From contig NZ_JAHLQF010000002.1 of assembly GCF_018918285.1 (NCBI RefSeq), forward strand, positions 1 through 64,000: a stretch of 64,000 nucleotides of DNA. The letters are read 5' to 3'. The notes beneath the pieces are model-generated. The model made no database searches. It worked only from the letters and a program-made list of their open reading frames with translations, and was not told the DNA's origin. A program made the translations under genes and the position numbers. The DNA is from Clostridium mobile (lineage in GTDB: Bacteria > Bacillota > Clostridia > Clostridiales > Clostridiaceae). This document shows, in pieces, positions 43,389-53,269 of this stretch. Within the stretch, counting starts at the first letter, position 1, and every line of letters begins with the position of its first letter.

Positions 43389-43931
43389 ATGAAAAAATTT
43401 GTATGTACAATATGCGGATACGTTCACGAAGGAGAGCAGGCACCAGAAAAATGTCCGCTATGTGCTGCTCCAGCAGATAAATTTATAGAAAAGACTGAAA
43501 ACATGGCATGGGCTGATGAACATAGAATAGGAATAGCTAAGGATGTAGATCCAGAAGTTGTAGAAGGATTAAGAGCTAATTTCATGGGAGAATGTACAGA
43601 AGTAGGAATGTACTTAGCAATGAGCAGACAAGCTGATAGAGAAGGATATCCAGAAGTAGCTGAAGCTTATAAGAGAATAGCTTTTGAAGAAGCAGAACAC
43701 GCAGCAAAATTTGCTGAATTATTAGGAGAAGTTGTTTGGGCTGATACTAAGAAAAACTTAGAAGCAAGAGTAGAAGCTGAACACGGAGCATGTCAAGGAA
43801 AGAAAGACTTAGCAACTTTAGCTAAGAAACTTAACTTAGATGCTATCCATGATACAGTACATGAAATGTGTAAAGATGAAGCAAGACATGGTCAAGCTTT
43901 CAAAGGATTATTAGGAAGATATTTTAAATAA
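43389..43931 (+). CDS. Reverse rubrerythrin (NADH-dependent peroxidase component)
   Basis: The 180-residue protein has an amino rubredoxin-type iron site ([12 protein letters not shown]...CPLCAAP, about 5-28) followed by the di-iron ferritin-like domain (about 45-175) with ExxH motifs ('EEAEHAAKF', 'EARHGQAF'). The rubredoxin part comes first, the reverse of classical rubrerythrin. In C. acetobutylicum such proteins reduce hydrogen peroxide and oxygen and are strongly induced by air through PerR. TTAGGAGGA precedes the ATG; promoter and terminator are both visible, so it is monocistronic. Confidence 0.95.
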   Translation: MKKFVCTICGYVHEGEQAPEKCPLCAAPADKFIEKTENMAWADEHRIGIAKDVDPEVVEGLRANFMGECTEVGMYLAMSRQADREGYPEVAEAYKRIAFEEAEHAAKFAELLGEVVWADTKKNLEARVEAEHGACQGKKDLATLAKKLNLDAIHDTVHEMCKDEARHGQAFKGLLGRYFK

Positions 43932-43950
43932 AAAATTGCTATGCAATTAA

Positions 43951-43986
43951 AAAAGGTTTCTAGTCATTTGACTAGAAGCCTTTTAT
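43951..43986 (+). terminator. Terminator after reverse rubrerythrin
   Basis: AAAAGGTTTCTAGTC pairs with GACTAGAAGCCTTTT (one mismatch) across ATTT, followed by T residues. Confidence 0.9.
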
Positions 43987-44071
43987 TGCTGATGTTTTAC
44001 TTAGTAAAATATTTTCATTGACAATGGACAAACCTTGTGTTAGATTTAAGTTGTTAAATAATTGAATATTT

Positions 44072-44209
44072 CTAGGGGAGCCTATAAATAGGCTGAGAGT
44101 GAGATGGGATCTCAGACCCTCATAACCTGATTTGGATAATTCCAACGTAGGGAAGAGCTTATATAATTTAAGGACCACAATTTTATTTATATAAGGTTGT
44201 GTTTTTTTT
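44072..44209 (+). promoter_or_regulatory. TPP riboswitch with expression terminator
   Basis: The conserved THI sequences are present: GGGGAGCC...GGCTGAGAGTGAGA, GACCCTCATAACCTGAT and TGGATAATTCCAACGTAGGG (44072-44156). The expression platform is a terminator: CACAATTTTAT pairs with ATAAGGTTGTG (44176-44201), followed by eight T. High thiamine pyrophosphate would end transcription before thiC and purF. Confidence 0.95.
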
Positions 44210-44299
44210 ATTGTAATTAAGAAGTTAAGAAGTCAGAAAGTTATGAGGGAAGCTAATGCTTTCCTTTTTTTATTAAAATTTATGAAGGAGATGGGTTAA

Positions 44300-45613
44300 A
44301 TGAATTATACAACTCAAATGGATGCAGCAAGGAAAGGTATTGCAACAAAGGAGATGGAAAGAGTAGCTCAAAAAGAAAACATGAGAGTAGAAGATTTAAT
44401 GGAGCTAGTTGCACAAGGGAAGGTTGCTATACCAGCAAATAAGAATCATAAAAGTTTAGATGCAGAAGGAGTAGGAAAGGGTCTTAGAACTAAAATTAAT
44501 GTAAATTTAGGTATATCAAAAGATTGTTGTAATATTGAAGTTGAATTGAAAAAAGTAAAAAAGGCTATAGAAATGAAAGCAGAAGCTATAATGGATTTAA
44601 GTTGCTTTGGTAAAACACAAGAATTTAGACAAAGATTAATACATATGTCACCAGCTATGATAGGAACAGTTCCTATGTATGATGCAGTTGGTTTTTATGA
44701 TAAAGAATTAAAGGAATTAACAGCAGATGATCTATTTAGAGTGGTTGAAACTCACGCTAAAGATGGGGTAGATTTTATTACTATACATGCTGGTATGAAT
44801 AGGGAAACAGCTAAGATATTTAAGAGGAATCCAAGACTTACTAATATAGTTTCAAGAGGAGGATCTCTTTTGTACGCTTGGATGGAACTAAATGATAAGG
44901 AAAATCCTTTTTATGAACAGTACGATAGACTTTTAGATATATGTGAAAAATATGATGTTACCATAAGTTTAGGCGATGCTTGTAGGCCAGGATCTATAGC
45001 TGATTCAACAGATCCAAGTCAAATAAAAGAACTTATGACCTTAGGTGAATTAACAAAAAGAGCTTGGGAGAAAAATGTACAAATTATGATAGAAGGCCCA
45101 GGACATATGGCTCTAAATGAAATTGAAGCCAATATGGCTTTAGAAAAGAAACTTTGTTATGATGCACCTTTCTATGTTTTAGGACCTATTGTAACAGATG
45201 TAGCTCCGGGCTATGACCATATAACAAGTGCTATAGGAGGAGCTATTGCAGCTACTTATGGAGCGGATTTCTTATGCTACGTAACTCCAGCAGAACACTT
45301 AAGACTTCCAGATTTAGAGGATATGAAAGAAGGTATAATAGCTACTAAAATTGCTGCTCATGCTGCTGATATCGCAAAGGGCATAAAGGGAGCGAGAGAT
45401 TGGGACAATGAAATGAGTGTGGCAAGAAAAGAATTAGACTGGGAGAAGATGTTTGGACTAGCTATTGATGAAGAAAAAGCTAGAAGATATAGAGAAAGTT
45501 CAATTCCAGAAGATGAAAAAACTTGTACTATGTGTGGGAAAATGTGCGCAGTTAGAAATATGAATAAAGTAATGGAAGGTAAAAATATAAATATTTTAAG
45601 AGAAGATGATTAA
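44300..45613 (+). CDS. thiC: Phosphomethylpyrimidine synthase ThiC
   Basis: The 437-residue radical SAM enzyme converts aminoimidazole ribotide (AIR) to hydroxymethylpyrimidine phosphate for thiamine. The carboxy cluster motif CTMCGKMC binds the 4Fe-4S cluster, and '[18 protein letters not shown]', '[15 protein letters not shown]' and '[11 protein letters not shown]'-like '[15 protein letters not shown]' are conserved. The length is of the shorter type without the amino extension of some relatives. GAAGGAGATGG precedes the ATG. It is directly controlled by the TPP riboswitch, and purF follows with no spacer. Confidence 0.97.
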   Translation: MNYTTQMDAARKGIATKEMERVAQKENMRVEDLMELVAQGKVAIPANKNHKSLDAEGVGKGLRTKINVNLGISKDCCNIEVELKKVKKAIEMKAEAIMDLSCFGKTQEFRQRLIHMSPAMIGTVPMYDAVGFYDKELKELTADDLFRVVETHAKDGVDFITIHAGMNRETAKIFKRNPRLTNIVSRGGSLLYAWMELNDKENPFYEQYDRLLDICEKYDVTISLGDACRPGSIADSTDPSQIKELMTLGELTKRAWEKNVQIMIEGPGHMALNEIEANMALEKKLCYDAPFYVLGPIVTDVAPGYDHITSAIGGAIAATYGADFLCYVTPAEHLRLPDLEDMKEGIIATKIAAHAADIAKGIKGARDWDNEMSVARKELDWEKMFGLAIDEEKARRYRESSIPEDEKTCTMCGKMCAVRNMNKVMEGKNINILREDD

Positions 45614-46978
45614 GTGAATGGGGATAAATTAAAAGAAGAATGTGGAGTGTTTGGTATTTTTGCAAAAGAAAATACCAATGCTCACATGATGACCTATTAT
45701 GGTCTATATGCACTACAACACAGGGGAGAGGAAAGCTCAGGTGTTGCTATAACCGATGGTAGTAACATAGAAGTGTGCAAATCTATGGGACTAGTTTGTA
45801 ATTTAATGCAGGTGGAGAGATTCAAAGCTTTAAAAGGGAAAGCAGCTATAGGACATGTGAGATACTCAACCACAGGGGATAGTAATATAATAAATGCTCA
45901 GCCATTTTTAATTAAGACTAGTTTAGGAGACATTGCTTTAGCTCACAATGGTAATTTAATAAATTCCCGTGAACTAAGAGAAATTTCAGGTAAAAAATTA
46001 AACCTTCAAAGTAGTTCAGATAGTGAAATAATTTTAAAACTAATAGGTTTTGAAATAGAAAAAGGAAATAGCATAGAACAAGGATTGATAAATACATTGA
46101 AGATAATAAAAGGAGCCTATGCCATAACTATTTTAACAAAAGATAAATTAATCGGTGTAAGAGATCCTTTTGGAATAAGACCTCTTTGCATAGGTAAGCT
46201 TGATGATGGATATATAATTTCCTCAGAAAGCTCTTCTATCAATGCTTTAAATGGAGAATTAATAGAGGAGGTAGCTCCAGGGCAAATAGTAACCATAGAT
46301 ACTAGTGGATTAAAAAAGTTTAATTTTTCTAAAGAGGAAAAGAGCTCTCTTTGTGCTTTTGAATATATATATTTTTCAAGAGAAGATAGCATAATAGATT
46401 GTATCAGTGTTTATAAATCCAGGTTTTTATCAGGAAAAGAATTATTTAAAGAAAATTCCATAAAAGGAGATGTGGTTATAGGAGTACCTGACTCTGGAAT
46501 ACCGGCAGCGATGGGTTATGCAAAAGAGGGAAATATACCTTATACTGTTGGATTGATTAAAAGCAAGTATGTAGGAAGAACTTTTATAGATCCTTGTAAG
46601 GAATTAAGGAAAGAAAAGGTACGGATCAAGTTATCTCCAATAATTGAGAATATAAGAGGGAAAAGAGTTATTGTAGTGGATGACTCCATGGTAAGAGGAA
46701 CAACTGCAAAGATTATAGTTAAAATGCTGAAAGATTCAGGAGCTAGGGAAGTCCACTTCAGAATTGCTTCTCCAATGGTAATCCACCCCTGTAGCTTAGG
46801 TATTGGTATCAAATCTGATAAAGAATTAATATCCTTCCATAAAGGGAAAAGTTCTATAGAAGAAGTGGTAGGAGCAGATAGTATAGAGTTTTTAAGTTTA
46901 GAAGGATTTCATAATGTTTTAGGTAAAGATAAAAACTTTTGCTTTGGATGCTTTAATGGAGAGTATCCAATAAGGTAA
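45614..46978 (+). CDS. purF: Amidophosphoribosyltransferase PurF
   Basis: The 454-residue enzyme makes phosphoribosylamine from PRPP and glutamine, the first step toward AIR. It has a short propeptide before the catalytic cysteine (EEC-GVFGI, Cys10), the glutamine-amidotransferase domain (about 10-235) and the PRPP loop 'VIVVDDSMVRGTT'. Four cysteines (in SSLCAFEY, HPCSLG and NFCFGC) match the 4Fe-4S ligands of the B. subtilis type. The GTG start lies directly after the thiC stop, with only a weak GAAGATGA site inside thiC, implying translational coupling. No other purine gene is nearby, so it probably supports thiamine synthesis. Confidence 0.93.
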   Translation: MNGDKLKEECGVFGIFAKENTNAHMMTYYGLYALQHRGEESSGVAITDGSNIEVCKSMGLVCNLMQVERFKALKGKAAIGHVRYSTTGDSNIINAQPFLIKTSLGDIALAHNGNLINSRELREISGKKLNLQSSSDSEIILKLIGFEIEKGNSIEQGLINTLKIIKGAYAITILTKDKLIGVRDPFGIRPLCIGKLDDGYIISSESSSINALNGELIEEVAPGQIVTIDTSGLKKFNFSKEEKSSLCAFEYIYFSREDSIIDCISVYKSRFLSGKELFKENSIKGDVVIGVPDSGIPAAMGYAKEGNIPYTVGLIKSKYVGRTFIDPCKELRKEKVRIKLSPIIENIRGKRVIVVDDSMVRGTTAKIIVKMLKDSGAREVHFRIASPMVIHPCSLGIGIKSDKELISFHKGKSSIEEVVGADSIEFLSLEGFHNVLGKDKNFCFGCFNGEYPIR

Positions 46979-47071
46979 TAAAATTTAAAGAATAACCCTA
47001 GTGTTTTTGTAGACAATAAGATTAATAAACAATATATTGCTACTAAAATTAAAAGGGGTGAATCAATTTAT

Positions 47072-47269
47072 ATGAAATGGGAATATAAAACACTTACCGT
47101 TGATCATTTTCTAAGTTCGGACAGCAGCTTAACAATAGAAGAGCAATTAAATAATTATGGGAAAGATGGATGGGAGTTTGTAGGAACTTTAGAAAAGCCA
47201 TATACCACATTGGGCAATACAAAGTTGGACAGTAATTCAATGATATTTAAAAAATCTGTTTCAGAGTAA
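47072..47269 (+). CDS. DUF4177-domain small protein
   Basis: The 65-residue protein fits DUF4177: start 'MKWEYKTLTVDHF', then 'LNNYGKDGWEFVGTLEKP' with the conserved GWE. The function is unknown. AGGGGTG lies about 12 bases upstream. It is monocistronic, 94 bases after purF and with its own terminator at 47353. Confidence 0.8.
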   Translation: MKWEYKTLTVDHFLSSDSSLTIEEQLNNYGKDGWEFVGTLEKPYTTLGNTKLDSNSMIFKKSVSE

Positions 47270-47352
47270 TGAGCTATACATAAGGTTTAATTATTAGAAT
47301 AATAAATTTTACCTACATGATAAATAAAAATCTAATAAAAGATAGGAAAAAA

Positions 47353-47390
47353 ATTACTATAGGGAAGCTTTCTTATAGTAATTTTTTATA
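47353..47390 (+). terminator. Terminator after the DUF4177 gene
   Basis: ATTACTATAGGGAA pairs with TTTCTTATAGTAAT around a short loop, followed by TTTTTTATAT. The stretch from here to 47672 is AT-rich, with no other supported feature. Confidence 0.85.
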
Positions 47391-47672
47391 TTTAAAAATC
47401 CTACAAAAAACCATTTAATAAATTGTATATTTATATTAAATATTTGGAAGAGTAATCAATATTTTGTATAATATAATAAATAAATAGTTATAGAAAATCA
47501 TAAAGAAGCATTAAGTTTTTAGGATACTTTAAGATTTATACCACATATTCAAATTGATGAAATTAAATACTTCAGTAGGGAGCATACAGGCAAATAGGTG
47601 GAATATAATTCAATAAATAGAACAAAAATTGATACCAATAAAAGATAAAAATATTTGAGAGAAGGGGGTATT

Positions 47673-47927
47673 ATGGATGGAGTAATCCTTGTTTTTATAT
47701 CTATAGTAACATTTTTGATAACAGCTATGTGTGCAGAGGAGTTTTTTAAGACAAAATCTTCAACTAATATGGTATTAATGGGGATAGAATTTACTTTAGC
47801 ATCCATAGCTTTTTTTCTAATTAGAAGTAATTCACATGGTGATAGCGATTTTATAGTATTGTTATTAGGAACTGTATTCTTAACTGAAGGTTTATCGATA
47901 AGTATTTATGGCTTTTTTAGAAAGTAG
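47673..47927 (+). CDS. Hypothetical small membrane protein
   Basis: The 84-residue protein has three hydrophobic segments (about 3-22, 30-48 and 58-78). The family is not recognised. GAAGGGGG precedes the ATG at 47673 by six bases, so the in-frame TTG at 47655 is not used. The 3' end overlaps a short acetyltransferase-like fragment. Confidence 0.6.
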   Translation: MDGVILVFISIVTFLITAMCAEEFFKTKSSTNMVLMGIEFTLASIAFFLIRSNSHGDSDFIVLLLGTVFLTEGLSISIYGFFRK

Positions 47928-48009
47928 AAGTGTTGATATTGAAAATAGTGCTTTTGGATTATATTCAAGAGAGGGATTTAAAAAGGTAGCAATTTTAGAC
48001 ACTTCCTAG
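47926..48009 (+). pseudogene. Fragment of a GNAT acetyltransferase
   Basis: One frame reads RSVDIENSAFGLYSREGFKK then VAILDTS and a stop. The pattern 'V..EN..A..LYSREGFKKV' is the common acetyl-CoA-binding carboxy end of GNAT enzymes. There is no start or amino domain, so this is a remnant of about 28 codons. Confidence 0.45.
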
Positions 48010-48162
48010 ACAATGAAATTGGATTTATTGGATTAATTAATTTAAGTTTATATTTAAAGCAATATCAGGTTAAAAATAATACACTTATATGGTATACTAA
48101 AGATTGGTACAAATATATGATATAATTATAATTTAATAATTGAAGTATAAGGAGGGGGTATT

Positions 48163-49869
48163 GTGGTAAGAGATTTTATGAAATATTATAAACCACATAA
48201 AAAACTATTTATTGTAGATTTAATTTGTGCTTTTTTTGTAGCTATTTGTGATTTGTTTTATCCTATGATAACAAGAAACATAATAAATGATTATGTTCCC
48301 AATAGAAAGTTAAATTTTCTTATTATATGGAGTGTAGTTTTACTTATAATATATTTGGTGAAAAAGGGACTAAATTATTTCCTTCAATATTGGGGACATG
48401 TAGTCGGAGTTAGAATGCAAGCAGATATGAGAAGAGATATTTTTAAACATCTTCAAAAATTGCCTTTTAAGTTTTTTGATGAAAACAAAACAGGAATTAT
48501 AATGTCTAGAATAGTTAATGATTTAATGGACATTTCAGAGCTTGCCCATCATGGACCAGAGGATTTATTTATATCAATTGTTATGCTTATAGGTTCATTT
48601 ATAGTTTTATGTACAATAAATATTCCATTAACTATAATTACTTTTGCTTTTATACCAGTATTAGTGATGTTTGCAATAAAGAAAAGAATTAAAATGGATG
48701 AGGCTTTTACGGAAACTAGAGTAAAAATAGGAGAGGTAAATGCGTCTCTTGAAAACTCAATCGCAGGAACAAGAGTATCCAGAGCTTTTGTTAGTACAGA
48801 TTATGAAGTAGAGAAGTTTGAAAAAGATAATAATAACTTTAGAGTAGCTAGGGAATATGCATATAAAGCTATGGCAGAGTTTTTCTCAGGAATGAATTTC
48901 ATAGTGGATTTTTTAAATTTAGCTGTATTGTCTTTAGGAGGATATTTTACATACCTAGGTAAGATTAATTTAGGAGATTATGTTGCATATCTACTATATA
49001 TAAGTATGTTTATGAATCCTATAAAAAAACTTATTAACTTTGTTGAGCAACTACAATCAGGAATGACTGGATTTAAAAGATTTTGTGAAATTATGAATGA
49101 GGGAGTAGAGGAAGATTCTCCTGGAGCAATAGAAATAAATGATGTAAAAGGTGATATTGCATTTAATAATGTAAGCTTTAAGTATGATGATGAAGAAGGA
49201 AGAGTGCTAAATGGTATTAATCTTAATATAAAGTCAGGAAAAACTATAGCCTTAGTAGGGCCATCTGGTGGAGGAAAAACTACTTTATGTAACCTGATTC
49301 CAAGATTTTATGAGGTTGATTCAGGAAAGATTACTATAGATGGTACAGACATATCCGCTGTAACAAGAGAATCTTTGAGAAAACATATAGGAATAGTTCA
49401 GCAGGATGTATTTTTATTTACTGGTACTATCTTAGAAAATATTCTTTATGGAGATCCAGATGCCACAGAGGATGAGATAGTACAAGCGGCTAAAAGAGCT
49501 AATATTCATGATTATATAATGAGTTTACCAGAAGGATATGACACTTATATAGGAGAAAAGGGATTAAAATTATCCGGTGGTCAAAAACAAAGATTATCTA
49601 TAGCAAGAGTCTTCTTAAAAAATCCTAAAATATTAATACTAGATGAAGCAACTTCTGCATTAGATAATGCTACAGAATTAATGATTCAAAATTCTTTAGA
49701 GGAATTAGCAAAGGGAAGAACTACATTAATAGTTGCCCATAGACTTTCAACAATAAAAAATGCAGATGAAATAATAGTATTAACTCCAGAAGGAATAAAG
49801 GAAAAAGGAAGTCATGAAAAGCTAATAAATCAAGAAGGAATATATGCATCTTTGTATAATGCGGTTTAA
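48163..49869 (+). CDS. ABC exporter, fused membrane and ATPase domains (MsbA/LmrA-like)
   Basis: The 568-residue half-transporter has six membrane helices (about 15-300) and a nucleotide-binding domain (about 335-565). The latter has GPSGGGKTT, Q-loop 'IVQQDVFLFTG', signature LSGGQKQR, 'ILILDEATSALD' and the H-loop 'VAHRLSTI'. It would work as a homodimer exporting lipids, drugs or peptides. GGAGGGGG precedes the GTG start. It is monocistronic and followed at once by two hairpin repeats that probably end the transcript. Confidence 0.95.
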   Translation: MVRDFMKYYKPHKKLFIVDLICAFFVAICDLFYPMITRNIINDYVPNRKLNFLIIWSVVLLIIYLVKKGLNYFLQYWGHVVGVRMQADMRRDIFKHLQKLPFKFFDENKTGIIMSRIVNDLMDISELAHHGPEDLFISIVMLIGSFIVLCTINIPLTIITFAFIPVLVMFAIKKRIKMDEAFTETRVKIGEVNASLENSIAGTRVSRAFVSTDYEVEKFEKDNNNFRVAREYAYKAMAEFFSGMNFIVDFLNLAVLSLGGYFTYLGKINLGDYVAYLLYISMFMNPIKKLINFVEQLQSGMTGFKRFCEIMNEGVEEDSPGAIEINDVKGDIAFNNVSFKYDDEEGRVLNGINLNIKSGKTIALVGPSGGGKTTLCNLIPRFYEVDSGKITIDGTDISAVTRESLRKHIGIVQQDVFLFTGTILENILYGDPDATEDEIVQAAKRANIHDYIMSLPEGYDTYIGEKGLKLSGGQKQRLSIARVFLKNPKILILDEATSALDNATELMIQNSLEELAKGRTTLIVAHRLSTIKNADEIIVLTPEGIKEKGSHEKLINQEGIYASLYNAV

Positions 49870-49896
49870 ATTAAATATATATTTGTAGAATATAAA

Positions 49897-49959
49897 AGAG
49901 CTAAGTATGTAGTAAAAAAGCGACTTTTTCTGGAGCGGCTTTATTATATGCTTAGCTCT
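49897..49959 (+). repeat. Dispersed hairpin repeat, copy 6 (AGAGCTAAG type)
   Basis: AGAGCTAAGTATGTAGTAAA pairs with TTTATTATATGCTTAGCTCT. The loop contains GCGACTTTTTCTGGAGCGGC. It lies 28 bases after the ABC exporter stop. Confidence 0.87.
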
Positions 49960-49997
49960 ATGATTTTGATAACTAATTATATTTTGTAAAACTTAAG

Positions 49998-50062
49998 GGA
50001 GATGAGATATATAGTGGGAGGAGCGCCTTTTTTGAAGTGACATCACTAGGTATCTCATCTCC
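49998..50062 (+). repeat. Dispersed hairpin repeat, copy 7 (GGAGATGAG variant)
   Basis: GGAGATGAGATATATAGTG pairs with CACTAGGTATCTCATCTCC. The loop reads GGAGGAGCGCCTTTTTTGAA then GTGACAT. Its arms differ from copies 3, 9 and 10 at several positions, and both sides changed. Confidence 0.85.
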
Positions 50063-50125
50063 ATCTTTTGGATAACTTAATTATTTTGTAGAACCTATAA
50101 ATGTGAAAACGACTTAGGAGTGTAG

Positions 50126-50183
50126 TAAATAAAAAATGCTATATAACGCTAATTATGCCGATTCACTGCAATAAGAACTTCTT
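50126..50183. repeat. Short dispersed repeat, pair of 57316-57371
   Basis: The block TAAATAAAAAATGCTATATA and ATTCACTGCAATAAGAACTT recurs at 57316 with few changes. It sits at the 3' border of the FtsX-type transporter genes, as its partner sits at the 3' border of the DUF6773/XRE module. Confidence 0.75.
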
Positions 50184-50187
50184 AAAT

Positions 50188-52524
50188 TTAATATTCAGCA
50201 ATGTTTGTAACAATATTCAGTTTTCGTATTTTACTAATTGGACCAATAATTGATACGTAGGTTGCTAGTATTACTAAAAAAATTATAATTATTAATTCAT
50301 GAATAGGAACTGCCCAAGATAGTCCCCACCTTGCAGTTATAGATTTCATAAAAATTAATCTGTGTAATGGTAATCCTATCATACATCCTACAATGCATCC
50401 GCAAATAGTATAAGTGGCAGCTTCAGCAGTAATCATTCTTTTAAGCTGCTCTGTACTCATACCAATTGCTCGCATGTAGCCATATTCTTTCATTTTTGCT
50501 GAAATGCTCATATTCATGCTGTTGATGATGTTGAATACAGTTATAGATGCAATGCACACAAGGAATCCATAAATAAAAACAGAAAAAGAAAATCTTGCCG
50601 CTCTGACTTCTTGATTATTGCTACGTAAATCTGAAAAAATGTAATCCTTGGCTAAATTTTGAATAGCTGTTATATCTTCTTTAGTGGCATTTTTATTAAT
50701 CTGAATATCAATAATGGTATAGCCAGGCTTACCTATAATCTTCTTGAAGGTATCCTCATTACAGATCACTGTCTGCTCGCCATTTTGTCTATCAAAAGGA
50801 CTGGTAGCTAATATTCCTGCTATATTAACTGTACTAGTTCCATGTGACGTAGAAATTTTAATTTTATCACCGACTTTCCAAGGTAAATCCTGTGAATAAG
50901 CAACTAATACATTTCCACTCCCTTCCTCAACTGTCTTGATATCTCCATCTACAAGTTGATCTTCGGCCCATTTAAATTGATTCTTTTCATAGGAAACAAG
51001 GTTAATCATTCCTTTAGATTGGTTGACAGTAACAGGAATATTATAAGAAAAGGCTCGACCATAGGCTCGTTTAACACCAGGAATACTCATAGCCTTATTT
51101 AGCATTTCATTTGGAATAGATTGTGTATTATCTTTACTAATTATAGACAAATCTGGAGACCAAGGCTTTCCCGGTTTAATAGCCTGATTCATGAAATCAA
51201 TTCCAACACTAAAGCACAGAAATAAAACAATGCTTATAGAAAAGGATCCTACCATCAAAAACAAATTCTTTTTTCTTATATAAGCATGATACATGCCTAT
51301 AGCAATATCAACTTTTTTATTTTTTATATTTACAGGCTTTTTATATATTTGATTATTTGATTGATTAATTTCTCCATTAATTGCGCTTAAAGGAGATACT
51401 CTGGATGCTTTTTTACTAGGAGAAAAGGATGCTAGTATAACAGATAAGAATCCTACACTTGTGCCTGATATCAAACTAATTAAGCTTACGTTAAACACAG
51501 GCATTTCACTAAAATACGCTGGATTTACATTCCTTAAAAAAGCACTTAATATCCAAACAGTTACCGTTCCTGATAATAAACCAATTGGAATAGCTTTAAA
51601 ACTAAATCTCAAACCTTCATAAAGTACATATCTTTTCACTTGAGATTTAGATGCTCCTATGCATCTCAGCAATCCAAAAAATCTAATTCTCTTCATAACT
51701 ATTGTATTAAAAGAACTTGATATCATTAAAATTGCGGCGATTAAAATCAATATAAAAAGAATAAAAGCTATGACGTATAGTTGAGCTATATAACTATCAT
51801 TGCTTTGCCCTAAAGCCGCCATCAGATATTTATTTTGTTGTATTTTGTCCTTTTCAATAGATAATTTATTAGAAATATCAACAATAGTATTTTGCATATT
51901 TTTATGAGGTTTAAATTGAAGATAAAATCTATTTGGATAACTGCTTTCAGGGAAATTATTCATCAGACCTTCAGGAGTTAAAATAGAACCATATCCATCA
52001 TTTTTAAGCAAAATGGATGAATCGTTACAAAATCCTGAAATTTTAAATGTGATTACTTTCTTATCAGGAGTATCAATTGTTATCTCATCACCAATAGCTA
52101 ATTTAAGGCGATCTTTTGCTGAAATGTTAATTAACATTTCATTTGGTTCAGTAGGATAGCTTCCTTCCTGAACTTGTACGTCCATTTGCTTGGCCATTTC
52201 TTTATCAACTCCATTGAGATACATTGTTTTTCCCTTTAAAGTATAACCACCACTTTCATCAATAATAAAAATCCACCCTCCATAAGCAGTTTCTGGACGT
52301 GCAGAAATTAACTTTGCCTGCTCATTTGTTATATCTTTGAACATAACATGCCAATTACCATATTGATTAATCATGCTAATTTTTTGAGTTTTTATCTCCA
52401 TTTCTGCCATACCAAAAATAGTTGTTACAAGAAACACAGCAATTATAATACTGACCAATGTCATTTTATTTTCTTTTTTATGAACTTTATTATATTCTTT
52501 CACCAGATCTAGATAGTGTGTCAT
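50188..52524 (-). CDS. ABC transporter permease, FtsX/MacB type
   Basis: The 778-residue membrane protein has two FtsX domains (about 255-380 and 660-770) and extracellular MacB-like regions between helices (about 45-240 and 450-650). The first helix is at about 20-40. Such permeases, with a MacB/LolD-like ATPase, handle antimicrobial peptides or lipoproteins. The ATG overlaps the end of the ATPase gene by four bases. The two-component genes upstream suggest peptide-sensing control as in Bce-type systems, though the 10-helix Bce layout is not seen. Confidence 0.9.
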   Translation of the reverse strand: MTHYLDLVKEYNKVHKKENKMTLVSIIIAVFLVTTIFGMAEMEIKTQKISMINQYGNWHVMFKDITNEQAKLISARPETAYGGWIFIIDESGGYTLKGKTMYLNGVDKEMAKQMDVQVQEGSYPTEPNEMLINISAKDRLKLAIGDEITIDTPDKKVITFKISGFCNDSSILLKNDGYGSILTPEGLMNNFPESSYPNRFYLQFKPHKNMQNTIVDISNKLSIEKDKIQQNKYLMAALGQSNDSYIAQLYVIAFILFILILIAAILMISSSFNTIVMKRIRFFGLLRCIGASKSQVKRYVLYEGLRFSFKAIPIGLLSGTVTVWILSAFLRNVNPAYFSEMPVFNVSLISLISGTSVGFLSVILASFSPSKKASRVSPLSAINGEINQSNNQIYKKPVNIKNKKVDIAIGMYHAYIRKKNLFLMVGSFSISIVLFLCFSVGIDFMNQAIKPGKPWSPDLSIISKDNTQSIPNEMLNKAMSIPGVKRAYGRAFSYNIPVTVNQSKGMINLVSYEKNQFKWAEDQLVDGDIKTVEEGSGNVLVAYSQDLPWKVGDKIKISTSHGTSTVNIAGILATSPFDRQNGEQTVICNEDTFKKIIGKPGYTIIDIQINKNATKEDITAIQNLAKDYIFSDLRSNNQEVRAARFSFSVFIYGFLVCIASITVFNIINSMNMSISAKMKEYGYMRAIGMSTEQLKRMITAEAATYTICGCIVGCMIGLPLHRLIFMKSITARWGLSWAVPIHELIIIIFLVILATYVSIIGPISKIRKLNIVTNIAEY

Positions 52525-53204
52525 TTTAGAACACCTCCAAGATCTGAAAGTTCACCATCCGTTACACAGAGAATGCGATCTGCAGCAGAAGCTATATTAA
52601 CGTTATGGGTAATCATTAAAATGGTTTGTTGATAGCGTTGTGACATAGATTTTAACAGTGAAATAACATCATTACTGTTTTTAGTGTCAAGATTGCCCGT
52701 AGGCTCATCGGCTAAAATAAGCATTGGATTTTCAATTAACGCTCTCCCAATTGCTACTCTTTGTTGCTGTCCACCAGAAAGCTGATTAGGCATATGATTC
52801 CTTCTATCTTTTAAACCTAAAATCTCTAATATTTCTTCTACAAATTGCTGATCCGGCTTTTTATAGTCTAATAGTAGTGGAAAAATAATATTCTGTTCCA
52901 CATTCAATTCAGGAATTAAATTAAAAGCTTGAAAAACAAATCCTATATTTCTACGCCTAAATACAGTTAATTTCTTCTCATTCATAGAAAATATGTCTCT
53001 TCCATCAATAATTACTTTTCCTGAAGTTGGTGTATCTAATCCACCAATTTCATTTAATAAAGTACTTTTACCTGATCCAGATTCCCCAACAATTGCAACA
53101 AATTCTCCCTTTGCAACCTTGAATGAAACGTTCTTTAAAGCTTGGACTTTATTTTCGCCACTTCCATATACTTTACTTAAATTTTTTACTTCTAATATAT
53201 CCAT
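52521..53204 (-). CDS. ABC transporter ATP-binding protein (MacB/LolD-like)
   Basis: The 227-residue ATPase has GESGSGKST (Walker A), '[20 protein letters not shown]' (Q-loop), LSGGQQQR, '[12 protein letters not shown]' and the H-loop 'MITHNVNI'. This signature (ADEPTGNLD) is typical of the MacB/LolD/FtsE branch that works with FtsX-type permeases. The start has GGAAGGTGG upstream. It is followed by the permease with a four-base overlap, and the sensor kinase gene lies 65 bases upstream. Confidence 0.95.
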   Translation of the reverse strand: MDILEVKNLSKVYGSGENKVQALKNVSFKVAKGEFVAIVGESGSGKSTLLNEIGGLDTPTSGKVIIDGRDIFSMNEKKLTVFRRRNIGFVFQAFNLIPELNVEQNIIFPLLLDYKKPDQQFVEEILEILGLKDRRNHMPNQLSGGQQQRVAIGRALIENPMLILADEPTGNLDTKNSNDVISLLKSMSQRYQQTILMITHNVNIASAADRILCVTDGELSDLGGVLK

Positions 53205-53269
53205 TCTTCATTCCACCTTCCTTTATTGGTAGAATAACAAATTATCCTTACTCTCAAGTGTATCTAATC

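Noticed and set aside
49897-50062. Two adjacent hairpin repeats considered as a CRISPR or tandem-repeat array
   Set aside because: Units differ in arm sequence, occur at most in pairs and have no regular spacers. No cas gene is in the window.
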